Source: Nocardia amamiensis (GTDB lineage: Bacteria; Actinomycetota; Actinomycetes; Mycobacteriales; Mycobacteriaceae). Taken from it: a stretch of 64,000 nucleotides of DNA. Position 1 is the stretch's first letter; every line of letters starts with the position of its first letter. The position numbers and the translations under genes are program-made. Below, one piece after another: positions 40,834 to 48,857 of the stretch. The notes under the pieces were generated by a model. The model searched no databases. It saw only the letters and a program-made list of their open reading frames with translations, and was not told where the DNA came from. The stretch lies in assembly GCF_015477605.1 (NCBI RefSeq), contig NZ_JADLQX010000017.1, forward strand, positions 1 to 64,000, read 5' to 3'.

Positions 40834-42611
40834 CGTTCACGTCCTTTTCGGCTGTATACTACGTCGCCGGTCTTTCGATTCAAGATCCGCATCGATCCAT
40901 CTGGGTCGATTTCGATGATGTTTCCCCTAGTTGTCGCAATGATCCCACCATCAGGGTTCCGTTCGAGGAAGTCCTCCCGCGGCGGATACATGCGTCCGTC
41001 GGGCTTCAATCCAGGATTCGGGTTCGCTGGCACCCCACTGAACTCATCCTCGATATGTACGAGAGTCGAGTTGAGTTGGCTGAGTGCTTCATCAGCGCTC
41101 GACGGCTCGGGGAGTTCACCTAGTCGGTTGTATAGGATCTCGAGCCGCTGCGGTATCGACAGAACAGGACCTGGTCCGACGGCGGGCGCGTCCTGCGTTG
41201 GGGCTGCGAATTCGTCGGGTGGGTTGTGGGTGGTGCCCGGTGGGGGTTGCTGGATGTCGGTGGGGTTCGTGTGGGGGCTTCGGGGTTCGGGTGTCCTACC
41301 GTCGGGTGTATCTGACTTGTCGGCGGGAGTTTCTTTGGTCGGGGTCTTGTTCGGCGATGATTCGGGGAGGTCGTTGAAGTCGATGCCGAATTCGGTGCGG
41401 GCACCTTTGCCCGCTTTTTCGCCTGCTCGTCGGCCGAGCTTACCGACGCCGGAGCCGCCGAGGCCGAGGGTGAGGGCGTTGGTGCCGGATTTGCCCAGTG
41501 CGTAGGCCCAGTCGCCGCTTGCCCAGTCGTCCCAGGCGAGGAATCCTTTTCCGAGCTCTTTCCAGGAGTCGGCGACGCCGGGGCCGTCATCGGGGCCGAT
41601 GCCGAACAGGGAGCCGACGCCGGACCATGCTTCGTCGAATTCGTCGCTGCCGATATTGACCATCGCTGCGGCGCCGTCGACGGCGTCGATGACGCTGCGG
41701 CCCACCCCTGCACCGAAGGAAGCGGTGTTCTCCAGCGGGTCCTTCTCCAGGAAGGCTTGCCCGGCGTTGGACTGATCCGGGAGGGGGGTGCCGTTGGCGT
41801 CGGCGAGGTAGAGCAGCTCGCCTGCGGAGTTCAGGACCGCGTAACCGGTTGTGCCGTTGCCGAGGTCGACTCGTGTCTTGGATGCCGGATAGGGGCTGCT
41901 GGCCTGGCTGAGGTTGTCCGGTTGAGCGGGGATCGTGATCTGCTCGTAGGTGTCTTCGGAGGGGTTGTAGCCCGTGAGTGTCCGTTCGGGCGCGCCGGAG
42001 GTGACGATGCCCGGGGTTTTAGGGTTGTACGGTTCGAGCGAGGTGGCGGGAGGAGCTGGTTGGGGTTGGTTCTCCTCGATGATGGACAGCAGGTGCGGCA
42101 GTGATCCTTCTGCGGCTGGTTTCTGCTCGACAGGTTCGGCGAGGCCGAGGAGTTGCCTTGTCAGGGGATCGGTGCTGTCCAGGCCTTTGGCTCCGGTGGT
42201 TGTGGGGTCTTTCGGTTCTTGTGCGGAGGTCGATGGTTTCTGCGGGGAGGGTTGGTTGTTCGTCGGTCCCGGTGCGGTCAGTCCCGTGTCGTAGCGGACG
42301 GGCTTGACCACCGGCGGGACAACCGGCGCGGCTGGTACCGCGGAGGGTGGCGCTACGGGTTCGGGAATCGTCTGGGCCACAGCGGAGTTCGTTGCTCTGG
42401 CTGCCTGAAATTCGGCGGTCACGGCCCGGCGCGCATCGATGCGCTCGAGCATCCGGGCAGCGGATGCCGGGGTCATCCCATGGAAGTTATGCACCCGCCC
42501 ACCACGGTCGGCCTGCCCAGCATCAGCGTCGGGGTCGCCGACGAACGCGGGGACCAGTGAATCCAGCCATGCGCGGTTGTTACCGACCCACCACAAATCG
42601 CCCACCGTCAC
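40830..42611 (-). CDS. Type VII polymorphic toxin with short C-terminal toxin domain
   Basis: 593 residues. Residues 1-85 (GDLWWVGNNRAWLDSLVPAF, FHGMTPASAARMLERIDARR) are a helical N-terminal domain seen in actinobacterial secreted toxins. Residues 90-240 are Pro/Thr-rich; 240-400 form an Ala/Gly-rich middle (GVGRSVIDAVDGAAAMVNIG, LTLGLGGSGVGKLGRRAGEK). A second Pro/Thr linker leads to a C-terminal module (LKPDGRMYPPREDFLERNPD, RGNIIEIDPDGSMRILNRKT), an all-beta domain typical of displaced toxin tips. The catalytic activity is not identifiable. GTG 42611 start. Paired with the immunity-like gene that begins in its stop codon. Confidence 0.65.
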   Translation of the reverse strand: MTVGDLWWVGNNRAWLDSLVPAFVGDPDADAGQADRGGRVHNFHGMTPASAARMLERIDARRAVTAEFQAARATNSAVAQTIPEPVAPPSAVPAAPVVPPVVKPVRYDTGLTAPGPTNNQPSPQKPSTSAQEPKDPTTTGAKGLDSTDPLTRQLLGLAEPVEQKPAAEGSLPHLLSIIEENQPQPAPPATSLEPYNPKTPGIVTSGAPERTLTGYNPSEDTYEQITIPAQPDNLSQASSPYPASKTRVDLGNGTTGYAVLNSAGELLYLADANGTPLPDQSNAGQAFLEKDPLENTASFGAGVGRSVIDAVDGAAAMVNIGSDEFDEAWSGVGSLFGIGPDDGPGVADSWKELGKGFLAWDDWASGDWAYALGKSGTNALTLGLGGSGVGKLGRRAGEKAGKGARTEFGIDFNDLPESSPNKTPTKETPADKSDTPDGRTPEPRSPHTNPTDIQQPPPGTTHNPPDEFAAPTQDAPAVGPGPVLSIPQRLEILYNRLGELPEPSSADEALSQLNSTLVHIEDEFSGVPANPNPGLKPDGRMYPPREDFLERNPDGGIIATTRGNIIEIDPDGSMRILNRKTGDVVYSRKGRER

Positions 42612-42907
42612 GCCGCCTGTCGTGCAGTCGCGTCATGCTGCGGCAGAGGGCTACCCGCGCCTGGTGTAAGGCGTGGAGCGACCGATTGTCTGTGTAGCCG
42701 GATACCGGAGCATGCCAGCCGAGCCGGGGTCGGGCCGGGAATGATCATTTTGATACCTCACATAACTGAGTGCGGTGGAAACCCGTCGGCTAGCGCAGTA
42801 CAGGCCTGGGCGGAGCGCGCACGCAGTGTCCGGATCGGTGGTAGCCCACCGTTTGTTTGTGCTGGCGTGAAACGTTTTGTGCGGGACTGTGGTACCAAGT
42901 AGTCCGG

Positions 42908-43018
42908 AACGCGAAAGCCCCGAACCGGCAGGTTCGGGGCTTCGATCGGATCTAGCCGAAGGTCTTGGTTGAGAGAAAGTTTCCCGCGATGTCGGGAAGA
43001 AGGCGCAGCTATGACGCT
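42908..43018 (-). ncRNA. Candidate small RNA or attenuated leader
   Basis: A sigma-A-like promoter (43054-43025) and a strong GC hairpin (42942-42915) frame about 110 nt that encode no plausible protein. The interior contains a second inverted repeat, TTCCCGACATCGCGGGAA, about 45 nt after the predicted start. This is the expected layout of an independent small RNA or of a terminated leader ahead of the toxin gene at 42611. No match to a named RNA family is claimed. Confidence 0.35.
42915..42942 (-). terminator. Strong intrinsic-terminator-like hairpin
   Basis: A perfect 12 bp stem, AAGCCCCGAACC / GGTTCGGGGCTT, with a GGCA loop on the plus strand (TGCC on minus). On the minus strand it is followed by TTTCG only. 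It is the best hairpin in this 660 bp gene-free stretch and sits about 75 nt after a predicted minus-strand transcription start. Confidence 0.6.
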
Positions 43019-43024
43019 CCAAAA

Positions 43025-43054
43025 ATTGTCACCTAAGCGACCCTCGGTTGTCAA
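43025..43054 (-). promoter_or_regulatory. Sigma-A-like promoter reading toward the toxin pair
   Basis: On the minus strand, TTGACA (43054-43049) is separated by 18 bases from GACAAT (43030-43025). This is a consensus -35 and a five-of-six match -10. Predicted start near 43018. No coding start lies within 400 bp, so it first makes the candidate small RNA or leader. Confidence 0.55.
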
Positions 43055-43273
43055 CATCTTGGCGCGGATCGGCAGGAAGGCCAAGGCTGAGGACACGCGG
43101 AATGAACCTTGACATCAATTACACGGCAAGCGCGTTCGAAACGGGTGCCTGGTTGACTACCATTCGTGTCGGTCGAGTGGCACAGCATGTAGAGGGCTAC
43201 TCGCGTTTCGCCCGCAGCCACGAGGATTGCAGCGCGTGGGCTACTCGGATGCATCCCACTAGAACCGGCTTCC

Positions 43274-44446
43274 CTATCGCGCGGCGACCATCGCGTCCAC
43301 CGTTTCCGGTGACAGCATCTCGTCCGCGACCAGTCCGGCCAGCCCGACGAACGCGCCGTTCTCGCCCAGCTGCGACGGGCCGATGTCGAGGTTGCGCAGT
43401 GCGCTGGAGTGCGCGTTCGACTCGACGGTGCGTCGTAAACCCTCGAGAAACGGTGGGAGGACGCCGATCGCGCCGCCGACGCGGACGTAGGTCGGGTTCA
43501 CGATCGACACCATTGTCGCGACCACGGTCCCGACGAGTCGTCCGGCTTTCTCGGCCGACCGGATCGCGTCCGGTCTGCCGTCGCCGACGAGCCGGACGAC
43601 ATCGTCCACCGTGCGCACGCCGAGCGGTCGCAGTTCGCGGGCCAGCGCCTGACCGCTGGCGCCGGCCGCGACGCACCCGCGGCGGCCGCAGCTGCAACGC
43701 TGCTGGCTGCCCTCGATCCGCATGTGCCCGATTTCGCCGGCGGAGCCGCTCTCGCCCCGGTGGACTCGTCCGGAGATCACCACGCCCGCACCGATTCCGG
43801 TGCCGACTTTGACTCCGACGAGTGTCGCAGCTGGACGGCCCAGCGCACAGAAGTCACCGAACGCCAACGCGTTCGCGTCGTTCTCCAGCAGAACGGGGAC
43901 ACCGAGCGCGTCGGCGAACGGCTCGCGCAGCGGCGCGCCGTTCCAGTCCGGCATGGTCGGCGGCGCGACGGTCACGCCGCGTTCATGATCGATCTGCCCG
44001 GGCACCGACAGCGCCATCGCGCAGAGAGTGTCCGCTCGCCCGGTCTGTCGCAAGAGTTTCCGCCCCGCGTCGAGCAGCATCGGCACGATCTCCCGTGGGC
44101 TGTGACGCAGCGCCAGCCGATGGTCCTCGCGCGCGAACACCGTTCCGCGCAGGTCGACCACCGCCAGCGTCGCGTGGCTCTGTCCGAGGTCGGCGACCAG
44201 CGCGGTGCGGCCGGTGTCGTCGACCGCGAGCACTTCGGCACGCCGTCCGCCGCTGGATTCCCGGTGGCCCGCTTGGCGAACCAGGCCGAGGGCGCGTAGC
44301 ACATCCAGCCGCTCGACCAGCGTCACTCGCGACAGTCCCGCACGTTCCTGCAGTTCCAGCCGCGTCAGCGGGCCGGCGGCGCGCAGCAGGGCGAGCACAT
44401 GTCCCGGTGAGGTGGGGCTCGACGGCGTGGAGATTGTCGCGGGCAT
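43274..44446 (-). CDS. ROK family transcriptional regulator
   Basis: 390 residues. An N-terminal winged helix-turn-helix (LALLRAAGPLTRLELQERAGLSRVTLVERLDVL, residues 17-50) is followed by a ROK sugar-kinase fold. It shows ALSVPGQIDHERG, LLENDANALAFGDF and VGVKVGTGIGAGVVISGRVH near residue 225. GEIGHMRIEG with CSCGRRGCVAA gives the Cys zinc-binding motif near 255-270. It diverges from a sugar-type ABC operon, the usual arrangement for a local repressor responding to the imported substrate. Start at ATG 44446, inside a palindrome overlapping the operon's -35 region. Confidence 0.9.
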   Translation of the reverse strand: MPATISTPSSPTSPGHVLALLRAAGPLTRLELQERAGLSRVTLVERLDVLRALGLVRQAGHRESSGGRRAEVLAVDDTGRTALVADLGQSHATLAVVDLRGTVFAREDHRLALRHSPREIVPMLLDAGRKLLRQTGRADTLCAMALSVPGQIDHERGVTVAPPTMPDWNGAPLREPFADALGVPVLLENDANALAFGDFCALGRPAATLVGVKVGTGIGAGVVISGRVHRGESGSAGEIGHMRIEGSQQRCSCGRRGCVAAGASGQALARELRPLGVRTVDDVVRLVGDGRPDAIRSAEKAGRLVGTVVATMVSIVNPTYVRVGGAIGVLPPFLEGLRRTVESNAHSSALRNLDIGPSQLGENGAFVGLAGLVADEMLSPETVDAMVAAR

Positions 44447-44476
44447 ATTGACAATATCCCCCACCGGACTTACGTT
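44445..44476 (+). promoter_or_regulatory. Promoter of the ABC/hydrolase operon with overlapping palindrome
   Basis: TTGACA (44448-44453), 17 bases, then TACGTT (44471-44476; TAnnnT) form a good sigma-A promoter reading toward the lipoprotein gene, whose ATG follows 51 bp later. The perfect palindrome ATATTG-A-CAATAT (44445-44457) covers the -35 element and the ROK start codon. It is the likely ROK operator, giving repression of the operon and autoregulation. Confidence 0.6.
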
Positions 44477-44527
44477 AACCAAACTGACAAAAGTTCGAAA
44501 CCCGGTGTGCCCGAACAGGAGCCATGC

Positions 44528-45838
44528 ATGTCGGTATCCGGTGTTACGCGTAGATCCTTCTTGCGCGCGGCGAGCGCCGGCGCGGCGGCCCTGTCCGCCG
44601 CGGCCTGCACCGGCTTCCCGACCAGCGGCAACGGCGGCATGATCTTCCTGTCCACCCAGTTCCGTCCCGCCGACGAGGCCGAGCGGTTCCGCGGCCTGCT
44701 CGCCGATACCGCACCAGGCGTGGGTTACGTGACCATCGAGGAGAGCCCGTTCTCCAGCCAGGTGCGCAGCCAGGTCGACGCGGGCTCGACGCAGATCGGC
44801 CTGCTCGGCGGGCTGCACGGCGACATCGCGCCGCTCGCCGACGGCTATCTGCAAGACCTCACCGGCCTGCTCGCCGACCTCGGCGATCGCGGCTGGTCCG
44901 CCGACTACCTGCAACTCGCCAAGGTGGGCACCGATCGCACGTGGTACATCCCTTGGGCCACAGCGAGCTACGTCCTTGCCGCGCACGCTGATGCGCTCGA
45001 GCACCTGCCGTCCGGTGTCGACGCCACATCGCTGACCTATGACCAGTTCCTCGACTGGGCCATTGCCGCGCGCCGCGCGAACGGCAACCGTCCCATGCTC
45101 GGACTGCCCGCTGGCCCGAAGGGTCTGCTGCACCGGTTCACACAAGGCTTCCTGCTGCCCTCCTTCACCGGCGGACAGATCACCACCTTTCGCTCGAACG
45201 AGGCCGTAACGGCGTGGCAGTACTTCCGTGACCTGTGGGCCAATTGCGCACCGTCGAGCACGAACTACGACTTCATGCAGGAGCCGCTCGACAGCGGCGA
45301 GGTGCGCGTGGCGTGGGATCACGTCGTCCGCCTTGTCGACGCGCCGGAGCGCGACCCCCGGAACTGGCGGATGCTGCCCGCCCCGCGCGGCGCGCACGGC
45401 CTCGGCTACATGGCGGTGATCGCCGGACTCGCGGTTCCCAAGGGCAGTTCGGATCCCGAACTCGCCCAGCGGACGATCAGTGCGCTCACCCGCCCGGAAA
45501 CCCAACTCCGGCTGCTGCGTTCCAACGGCTTCTTTCCCTCGGTCGACACGGCGACCCCGGACGACCTGCCACCGGCCGTCCAACTCGAGGCCGACGCGGT
45601 GCGCCGCCAGCAGGAAGCGCCCGGCGCCATTCTCTCGCTGCCACCGGTGGGTCTCGGCCAGCGCGAAGGTGAGGTGAGCAAGGTGTTCAAAGACAGCTTC
45701 CGCTCGATCGTGCTCGACCGAGCCGATATTCGAGCCACCCTGGATCAGCAGGCGCGGGTGCTGCAAGGCATCCTCGACGACCTGAAAGTGCCGTGCTGGG
45801 CCCCCGACCCGGCCGCCGACCTCTGCCGGGTGGGCTAG
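44528..45838 (+). CDS. Tat-exported substrate-binding lipoprotein of an ABC sugar transporter
   Basis: 436 residues. The N-terminus has a twin-arginine signal (TRRSFLRAASAGAAALSAAAC) ending in a lipobox Cys near residue 28, so it is a folded lipoprotein on the outer face. The mature protein follows the family 1 solute-binding plan (PADEAERFRGLLADT, TQIGLLGGLHGDIAPLADGYL, WYIPWATASYVLAAHADAL). Start at ATG 44528 with CAGGAG seven bases upstream; a GTG at 44507 is an alternative. First gene of a five-component operon ending in glucosylglycerate hydrolase, so glucosylglycerate or a related glycoside is the probable ligand (inference). Confidence 0.87.
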   Translation: MSVSGVTRRSFLRAASAGAAALSAAACTGFPTSGNGGMIFLSTQFRPADEAERFRGLLADTAPGVGYVTIEESPFSSQVRSQVDAGSTQIGLLGGLHGDIAPLADGYLQDLTGLLADLGDRGWSADYLQLAKVGTDRTWYIPWATASYVLAAHADALEHLPSGVDATSLTYDQFLDWAIAARRANGNRPMLGLPAGPKGLLHRFTQGFLLPSFTGGQITTFRSNEAVTAWQYFRDLWANCAPSSTNYDFMQEPLDSGEVRVAWDHVVRLVDAPERDPRNWRMLPAPRGAHGLGYMAVIAGLAVPKGSSDPELAQRTISALTRPETQLRLLRSNGFFPSVDTATPDDLPPAVQLEADAVRRQQEAPGAILSLPPVGLGQREGEVSKVFKDSFRSIVLDRADIRATLDQQARVLQGILDDLKVPCWAPDPAADLCRVG

Positions 45839-45840
45839 CC

Positions 45841-46686
45841 ATGATGTCGCGACTGCGCTCTCCGTGGATCCTGCTGTTGCCCTCGATCGTGCTCATGCTC
45901 GCGCTGTTCGGCTGGCCGCTCGCGCAGGGCGTGCTGGAGGCCTTTCGCGGTGACGACGGCTTCACGCTCGCCAACTGGGAGCGATTGTTCGACGACCCCT
46001 ATATCTTCAGCGCCCTCCGCAACACGCTCCTGCTGATCGTGATCGTCGTGCCGATCCAGCTCGTGCTCGCCGTCGGCATGGCATTGCTCATGCAGGCACG
46101 GCCGCGGTTCGCGGGCGGCCACTTCTATCTGTGGTGCCTGCCGCTCGCGATCTCCGAACTGGCCGCGGGCCTGGTGTGGCTGTCTATTTTCGACAACCGC
46201 GGCTATCTGAACTCACTGCTTGTCGGGCTCGGTCTTTCGGACGACGGTGTGCAATGGCTCAGCTACCAGAACACCGGCACGATGCTGCTCGCGGTGGTGA
46301 TCGCCGAGATCTGGCGCGCGACGTCGCTGGTGTTCGTGATCGTGGTGGCGGGCGTGCAGATGATTCCCCGCGACTATGACGAGGCCGCGCAGGTGTTCGG
46401 CGCGACGTTCTGGCAGCGGCTGCGGCACGTGACGCTGCCGCTGCTCGGACCGAGTCTCCAGGTCGCGCTGATCCTGCGGACGATCCTCGCGCTGCAGGCG
46501 TTCGCAGTCGCGCAGGCATTGACCGGCCGTGACTTCCCGCTGCTCGTCGGTGAGACCTACGAGTGGTACGCGAACTTGCAGAACCCCGCGGTCGCCAGCG
46601 CCGTGTCGCTTATCGTCCTGGCGATCTCGCTCGCCACCGCGGTGTTCTACCTGCGGACGGTCCGGCAGCCGGAGGAGGCGCGATGA
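45841..46686 (+). CDS. ABC transporter permease (MalF/UgpA-like)
   Basis: 281 residues with six membrane helices, beginning PWILLLPSIVLMLALFGWPLAQG. The EAA loop that contacts the ATPase is clear near residues 180-200: IPRDYDEAAQVFGATFWQRL. Begins two bases after the lipoprotein stop (ATG 45841). Its TGA overlaps the ATG of the triplicated small frame (ATGA). Partner permease is at 46892-47755. Confidence 0.9.
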   Translation: MMSRLRSPWILLLPSIVLMLALFGWPLAQGVLEAFRGDDGFTLANWERLFDDPYIFSALRNTLLLIVIVVPIQLVLAVGMALLMQARPRFAGGHFYLWCLPLAISELAAGLVWLSIFDNRGYLNSLLVGLGLSDDGVQWLSYQNTGTMLLAVVIAEIWRATSLVFVIVVAGVQMIPRDYDEAAQVFGATFWQRLRHVTLPLLGPSLQVALILRTILALQAFAVAQALTGRDFPLLVGETYEWYANLQNPAVASAVSLIVLAISLATAVFYLRTVRQPEEAR

Positions 46687-46891
46687 GACACGCTCGCGCA
46701 GCGCTCACCGAGCCGACGGGGTGTGGGAACTCGCGCAGGACAGGAGGGGAGATGAGGCACAACCGCCCAGCGCTCACCGGGTCGACGGCGTGCGGGGACC
46801 CCCGCAGGACAGGAGGCGCGATGAGACACGACCGCGCAGCGCTCATCGCGGCGGCGGAGTGGGGGCACTCCGGCAGAACACAGGAATCGCG
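46683..46891 (+). repeat. Three direct repeats of 69, 69 and 71 bp between permease genes
   Basis: Repeat units begin at 46683, 46752 and 46821. Shared words include ATGAG-CAC, CGC-CAGCGCTCA and GCAGGACAGGAGG. The first two are closest; the third has diverged and is two bases longer. All unit starts are ATGs preceded by a purine-rich sequence. Consistent with tandem duplication of a ribosome binding site and gene start inside an operon. Confidence 0.8.
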
Positions 46892-46895
46892 ATGA
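46683..46895 (+). CDS. Small frame made of three tandem 23-codon repeats
   Basis: 70 residues in three copies of a 23-residue unit, each starting with MRH-x-R-x-AL (MRHARAALTEP, MRHNRPALTGS, MRHDRAALIAA) and the first two ending RRTGG. The first ATG overlaps the upstream permease stop (ATGA) and the TGA overlaps the downstream permease ATG (ATGA). The frame therefore bridges the two genes by translational coupling. Each unit also carries an AGGACAGGAGG-like binding site just before the next ATG. It may be a real small protein, or only a duplicated translation-start segment. No family recognised. Confidence 0.4.
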   Translation: MRHARAALTEPTGCGNSRRTGGEMRHNRPALTGSTACGDPRRTGGAMRHDRAALIAAAEWGHSGRTQESR

Positions 46896-47755
46896 CCCAG
46901 ACCGAGGCACGGCGCGTGTTGCCCCCTATCGACCGTGCGCCGCTGCGCAGACGCCGCTGGCGCAGAGTGTGGGTGCAGGTGGCCTGCCTCGCCGTGACCC
47001 TGTTCATGGCGTTGCCGATCGTCCTTATCGGACTTTCTGCGGTGTCCTCACGTGAGGCGCTCAACGAGTTTCCGAAACCCTTGATCCCCACGGACTTCTC
47101 CATCGAGACACTGACCGCGTTCTTCCGGGCCACCGGAACCATTCCGGCGCTGGGCAACTCTGTGCTCGTCGGCCTCTACACGGTGTTCTGGTCGCTCGTG
47201 GTCGGCGCACCGGCGGGATATGCGCTGGCGCGTCATGCCTTTCGGGGCAAAGACACCTACCAGGTCTTCATCCTCTTCGTGCGGGCGTTGCCGATCGTGG
47301 TGCTCTCGGTGCCGCTCGCCACGATGTTCCTGCGGATCGACGTCTACGACACGGTGTTCGCCGTGACGCTGGTGCACACCACGCTAGCGCTGCCGACCAC
47401 CGTGCTCATCACGGCGAGCATCTTCGTCGCGGTGCCGCCCGATCTGGAGGAGGCCGCGCGGGTTTTCGGCTGCACCCGCTGGCAGGCCGCGCGCAAGATC
47501 GTGGTGCCGCTAGCGCTGCCGGGCCTGGCCGCGTCGTCGATCTTCACATTCGTCTTGTCGTGGAACGAGATCCTCGGCGCGACGATCGTGACACTCGGGC
47601 ACCGCACGCTGCCCGCGCAGGTGCTCACGGCGCTGGACGAGGCGTCGACCGCGTACCGCTTCGCGGGCGGTTTCGCGTTGATCATCCCGGCGCTGCTGTT
47701 CATCTTCGTGATGCGGCGCTACCTGGTGAACATGTGGGGGACGACGCTCAGATGA
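46892..47755 (+). CDS. ABC transporter permease (MalG/UgpE-like)
   Basis: 287 residues. A basic N-terminus (LRRRRWRRVW) precedes six helices starting VACLAVTLFMALPIVLIGL. The EAA motif is PPDLEEAARVFGCTRWQAAR near residue 185, followed by VVPLALPGLAASSIFTFVLSWNE. Starts at ATG 46892 inside the stop of the triplicated frame. Second permease subunit of the transporter. Confidence 0.9.
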   Translation: MTQTEARRVLPPIDRAPLRRRRWRRVWVQVACLAVTLFMALPIVLIGLSAVSSREALNEFPKPLIPTDFSIETLTAFFRATGTIPALGNSVLVGLYTVFWSLVVGAPAGYALARHAFRGKDTYQVFILFVRALPIVVLSVPLATMFLRIDVYDTVFAVTLVHTTLALPTTVLITASIFVAVPPDLEEAARVFGCTRWQAARKIVVPLALPGLAASSIFTFVLSWNEILGATIVTLGHRTLPAQVLTALDEASTAYRFAGGFALIIPALLFIFVMRRYLVNMWGTTLR

Positions 47756-47768
47756 CAGGGGTTCGCTG

Positions 47769-48857
47769 ATGGCTGAAGTGGTGGTCCGGGATCTGGTGAA
47801 GACCTATCCCGGCGGCACGGCGCGCGCCACCGACGAGGTCTCGCTGGAGATCTCCGACGGCGAGTTCATGGTGCTGCTCGGGCCGTCCGGCTGCGGCAAG
47901 ACCACCTTGCTGCGCATGATCGCCGGATTGGAGCTGCCCGACTCGGGGCAGATCGTGATCGGCGGCAAGGACGTCACCTATCTCGAGCCGCGGCGGCGCA
48001 ACCTGTCGATGGTGTTCCAGTCCTACGCCGTGTTCCCGAACAAGAAGGTCGCCGACAATATCGGCTTCGGGCTGCGGGTGCACGGCGTGGCCGCCGACGA
48101 GGTCCGCCGCAAGGTCGCCTGGGCCGCCGAGCTGTTGCAGCTCACGCCGTACCTGGACCGGTACCCGGCGCGGTTGTCCGGCGGGCAGCGTCAGCGCGTC
48201 GCGGTGGCGCGGGCGATCGTGATGGACGCCGACGTGCTGCTCATGGACGAGCCGCTGTCCAATCTCGATGCGCTGCTGCGGCTTTCGTTCCGTGCGGAGC
48301 TGAAGAAGCTCGTCGCGGAACTGGGCACCACCACGATCTACGTCACCCATGACCAGATCGAGGCGCTGTCGCTGGGCAACCGCGTCGCCGTGATGCGCGA
48401 CGGGGCGATCGTCCAGTGCGGCCCGCCCACCGAGGTCTACGACGACCCCGCGACGGAATTCGTCGGCGGCTTCCTAGGCAGCCCCCCGATGAACTTCCTC
48501 ACCGGCGCGGTCGCGGCGGGCGACGACGGGCCGCGCATCGATCTGGGTGGGCAGTCCCTCGCCGTGCCCGACGCGCTGTCGTCGTTCGAAGGCGGGACGC
48601 TCCGGCTCGGTATCCGCCCCGAGGCCATCGTGGTGGACAACGGCCCTGCGGACGTGACGGTGCGCGGCGAGCTCCAGGTGCTCGAACCGCTCGGCTCGTC
48701 GACTCTGCTGACCACCGACATCAGCGGGCAGACAGTGAAAGTTCAAGCGCCGCCCGGCTTCCGGGCCGACCAGGGCGGCACGTTGAGCTTGCGCGTGCCG
48801 CCGGAGGCCTGCCGCTGGTACGACCCGGAGACCGGATTGCTGCTGGAGGTCGAGTGA
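47769..48857 (+). CDS. ABC transporter ATP-binding protein (MsmK/UgpC type)
   Basis: 362 residues. Walker A GPSGCGKTT near 41, the Q-loop VFQSYAVFP near 85, the signature LSGGQRQRVAVARAI near 138, Walker B VLLMDEPLSNLDA near 160 and the H-switch VTHDQIEAL near 195. The C-terminal OB-like regulatory domain (LRLGIRPEAIVV) is of the carbohydrate-importer type. 13 bp after the permease. Its TGA overlaps the GTG of the hydrolase gene (GTGA). Confidence 0.93.
   Translation: MAEVVVRDLVKTYPGGTARATDEVSLEISDGEFMVLLGPSGCGKTTLLRMIAGLELPDSGQIVIGGKDVTYLEPRRRNLSMVFQSYAVFPNKKVADNIGFGLRVHGVAADEVRRKVAWAAELLQLTPYLDRYPARLSGGQRQRVAVARAIVMDADVLLMDEPLSNLDALLRLSFRAELKKLVAELGTTTIYVTHDQIEALSLGNRVAVMRDGAIVQCGPPTEVYDDPATEFVGGFLGSPPMNFLTGAVAAGDDGPRIDLGGQSLAVPDALSSFEGGTLRLGIRPEAIVVDNGPADVTVRGELQVLEPLGSSTLLTTDISGQTVKVQAPPGFRADQGGTLSLRVPPEACRWYDPETGLLLEVE

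Larger units (their letters stand above)
42612..43273. other. Gene-free region between toxin pair and ROK regulator
   Basis: About 660 bp. Apart from the promoter, candidate small RNA and hairpin listed separately, frames here have no recognisable domain and the ROK gene ends at 43274 pointing into it. The stretch 42740-42900 is somewhat less GC-rich than the flanks, consistent with a regulatory region. Confidence 0.45.

Noticed and set aside
44447..45766. Extension of the ROK gene to 830 residues
   Set aside because: The extension would run antisense through the lipoprotein gene; the helix-turn-helix and palindrome fix the start near 44446.
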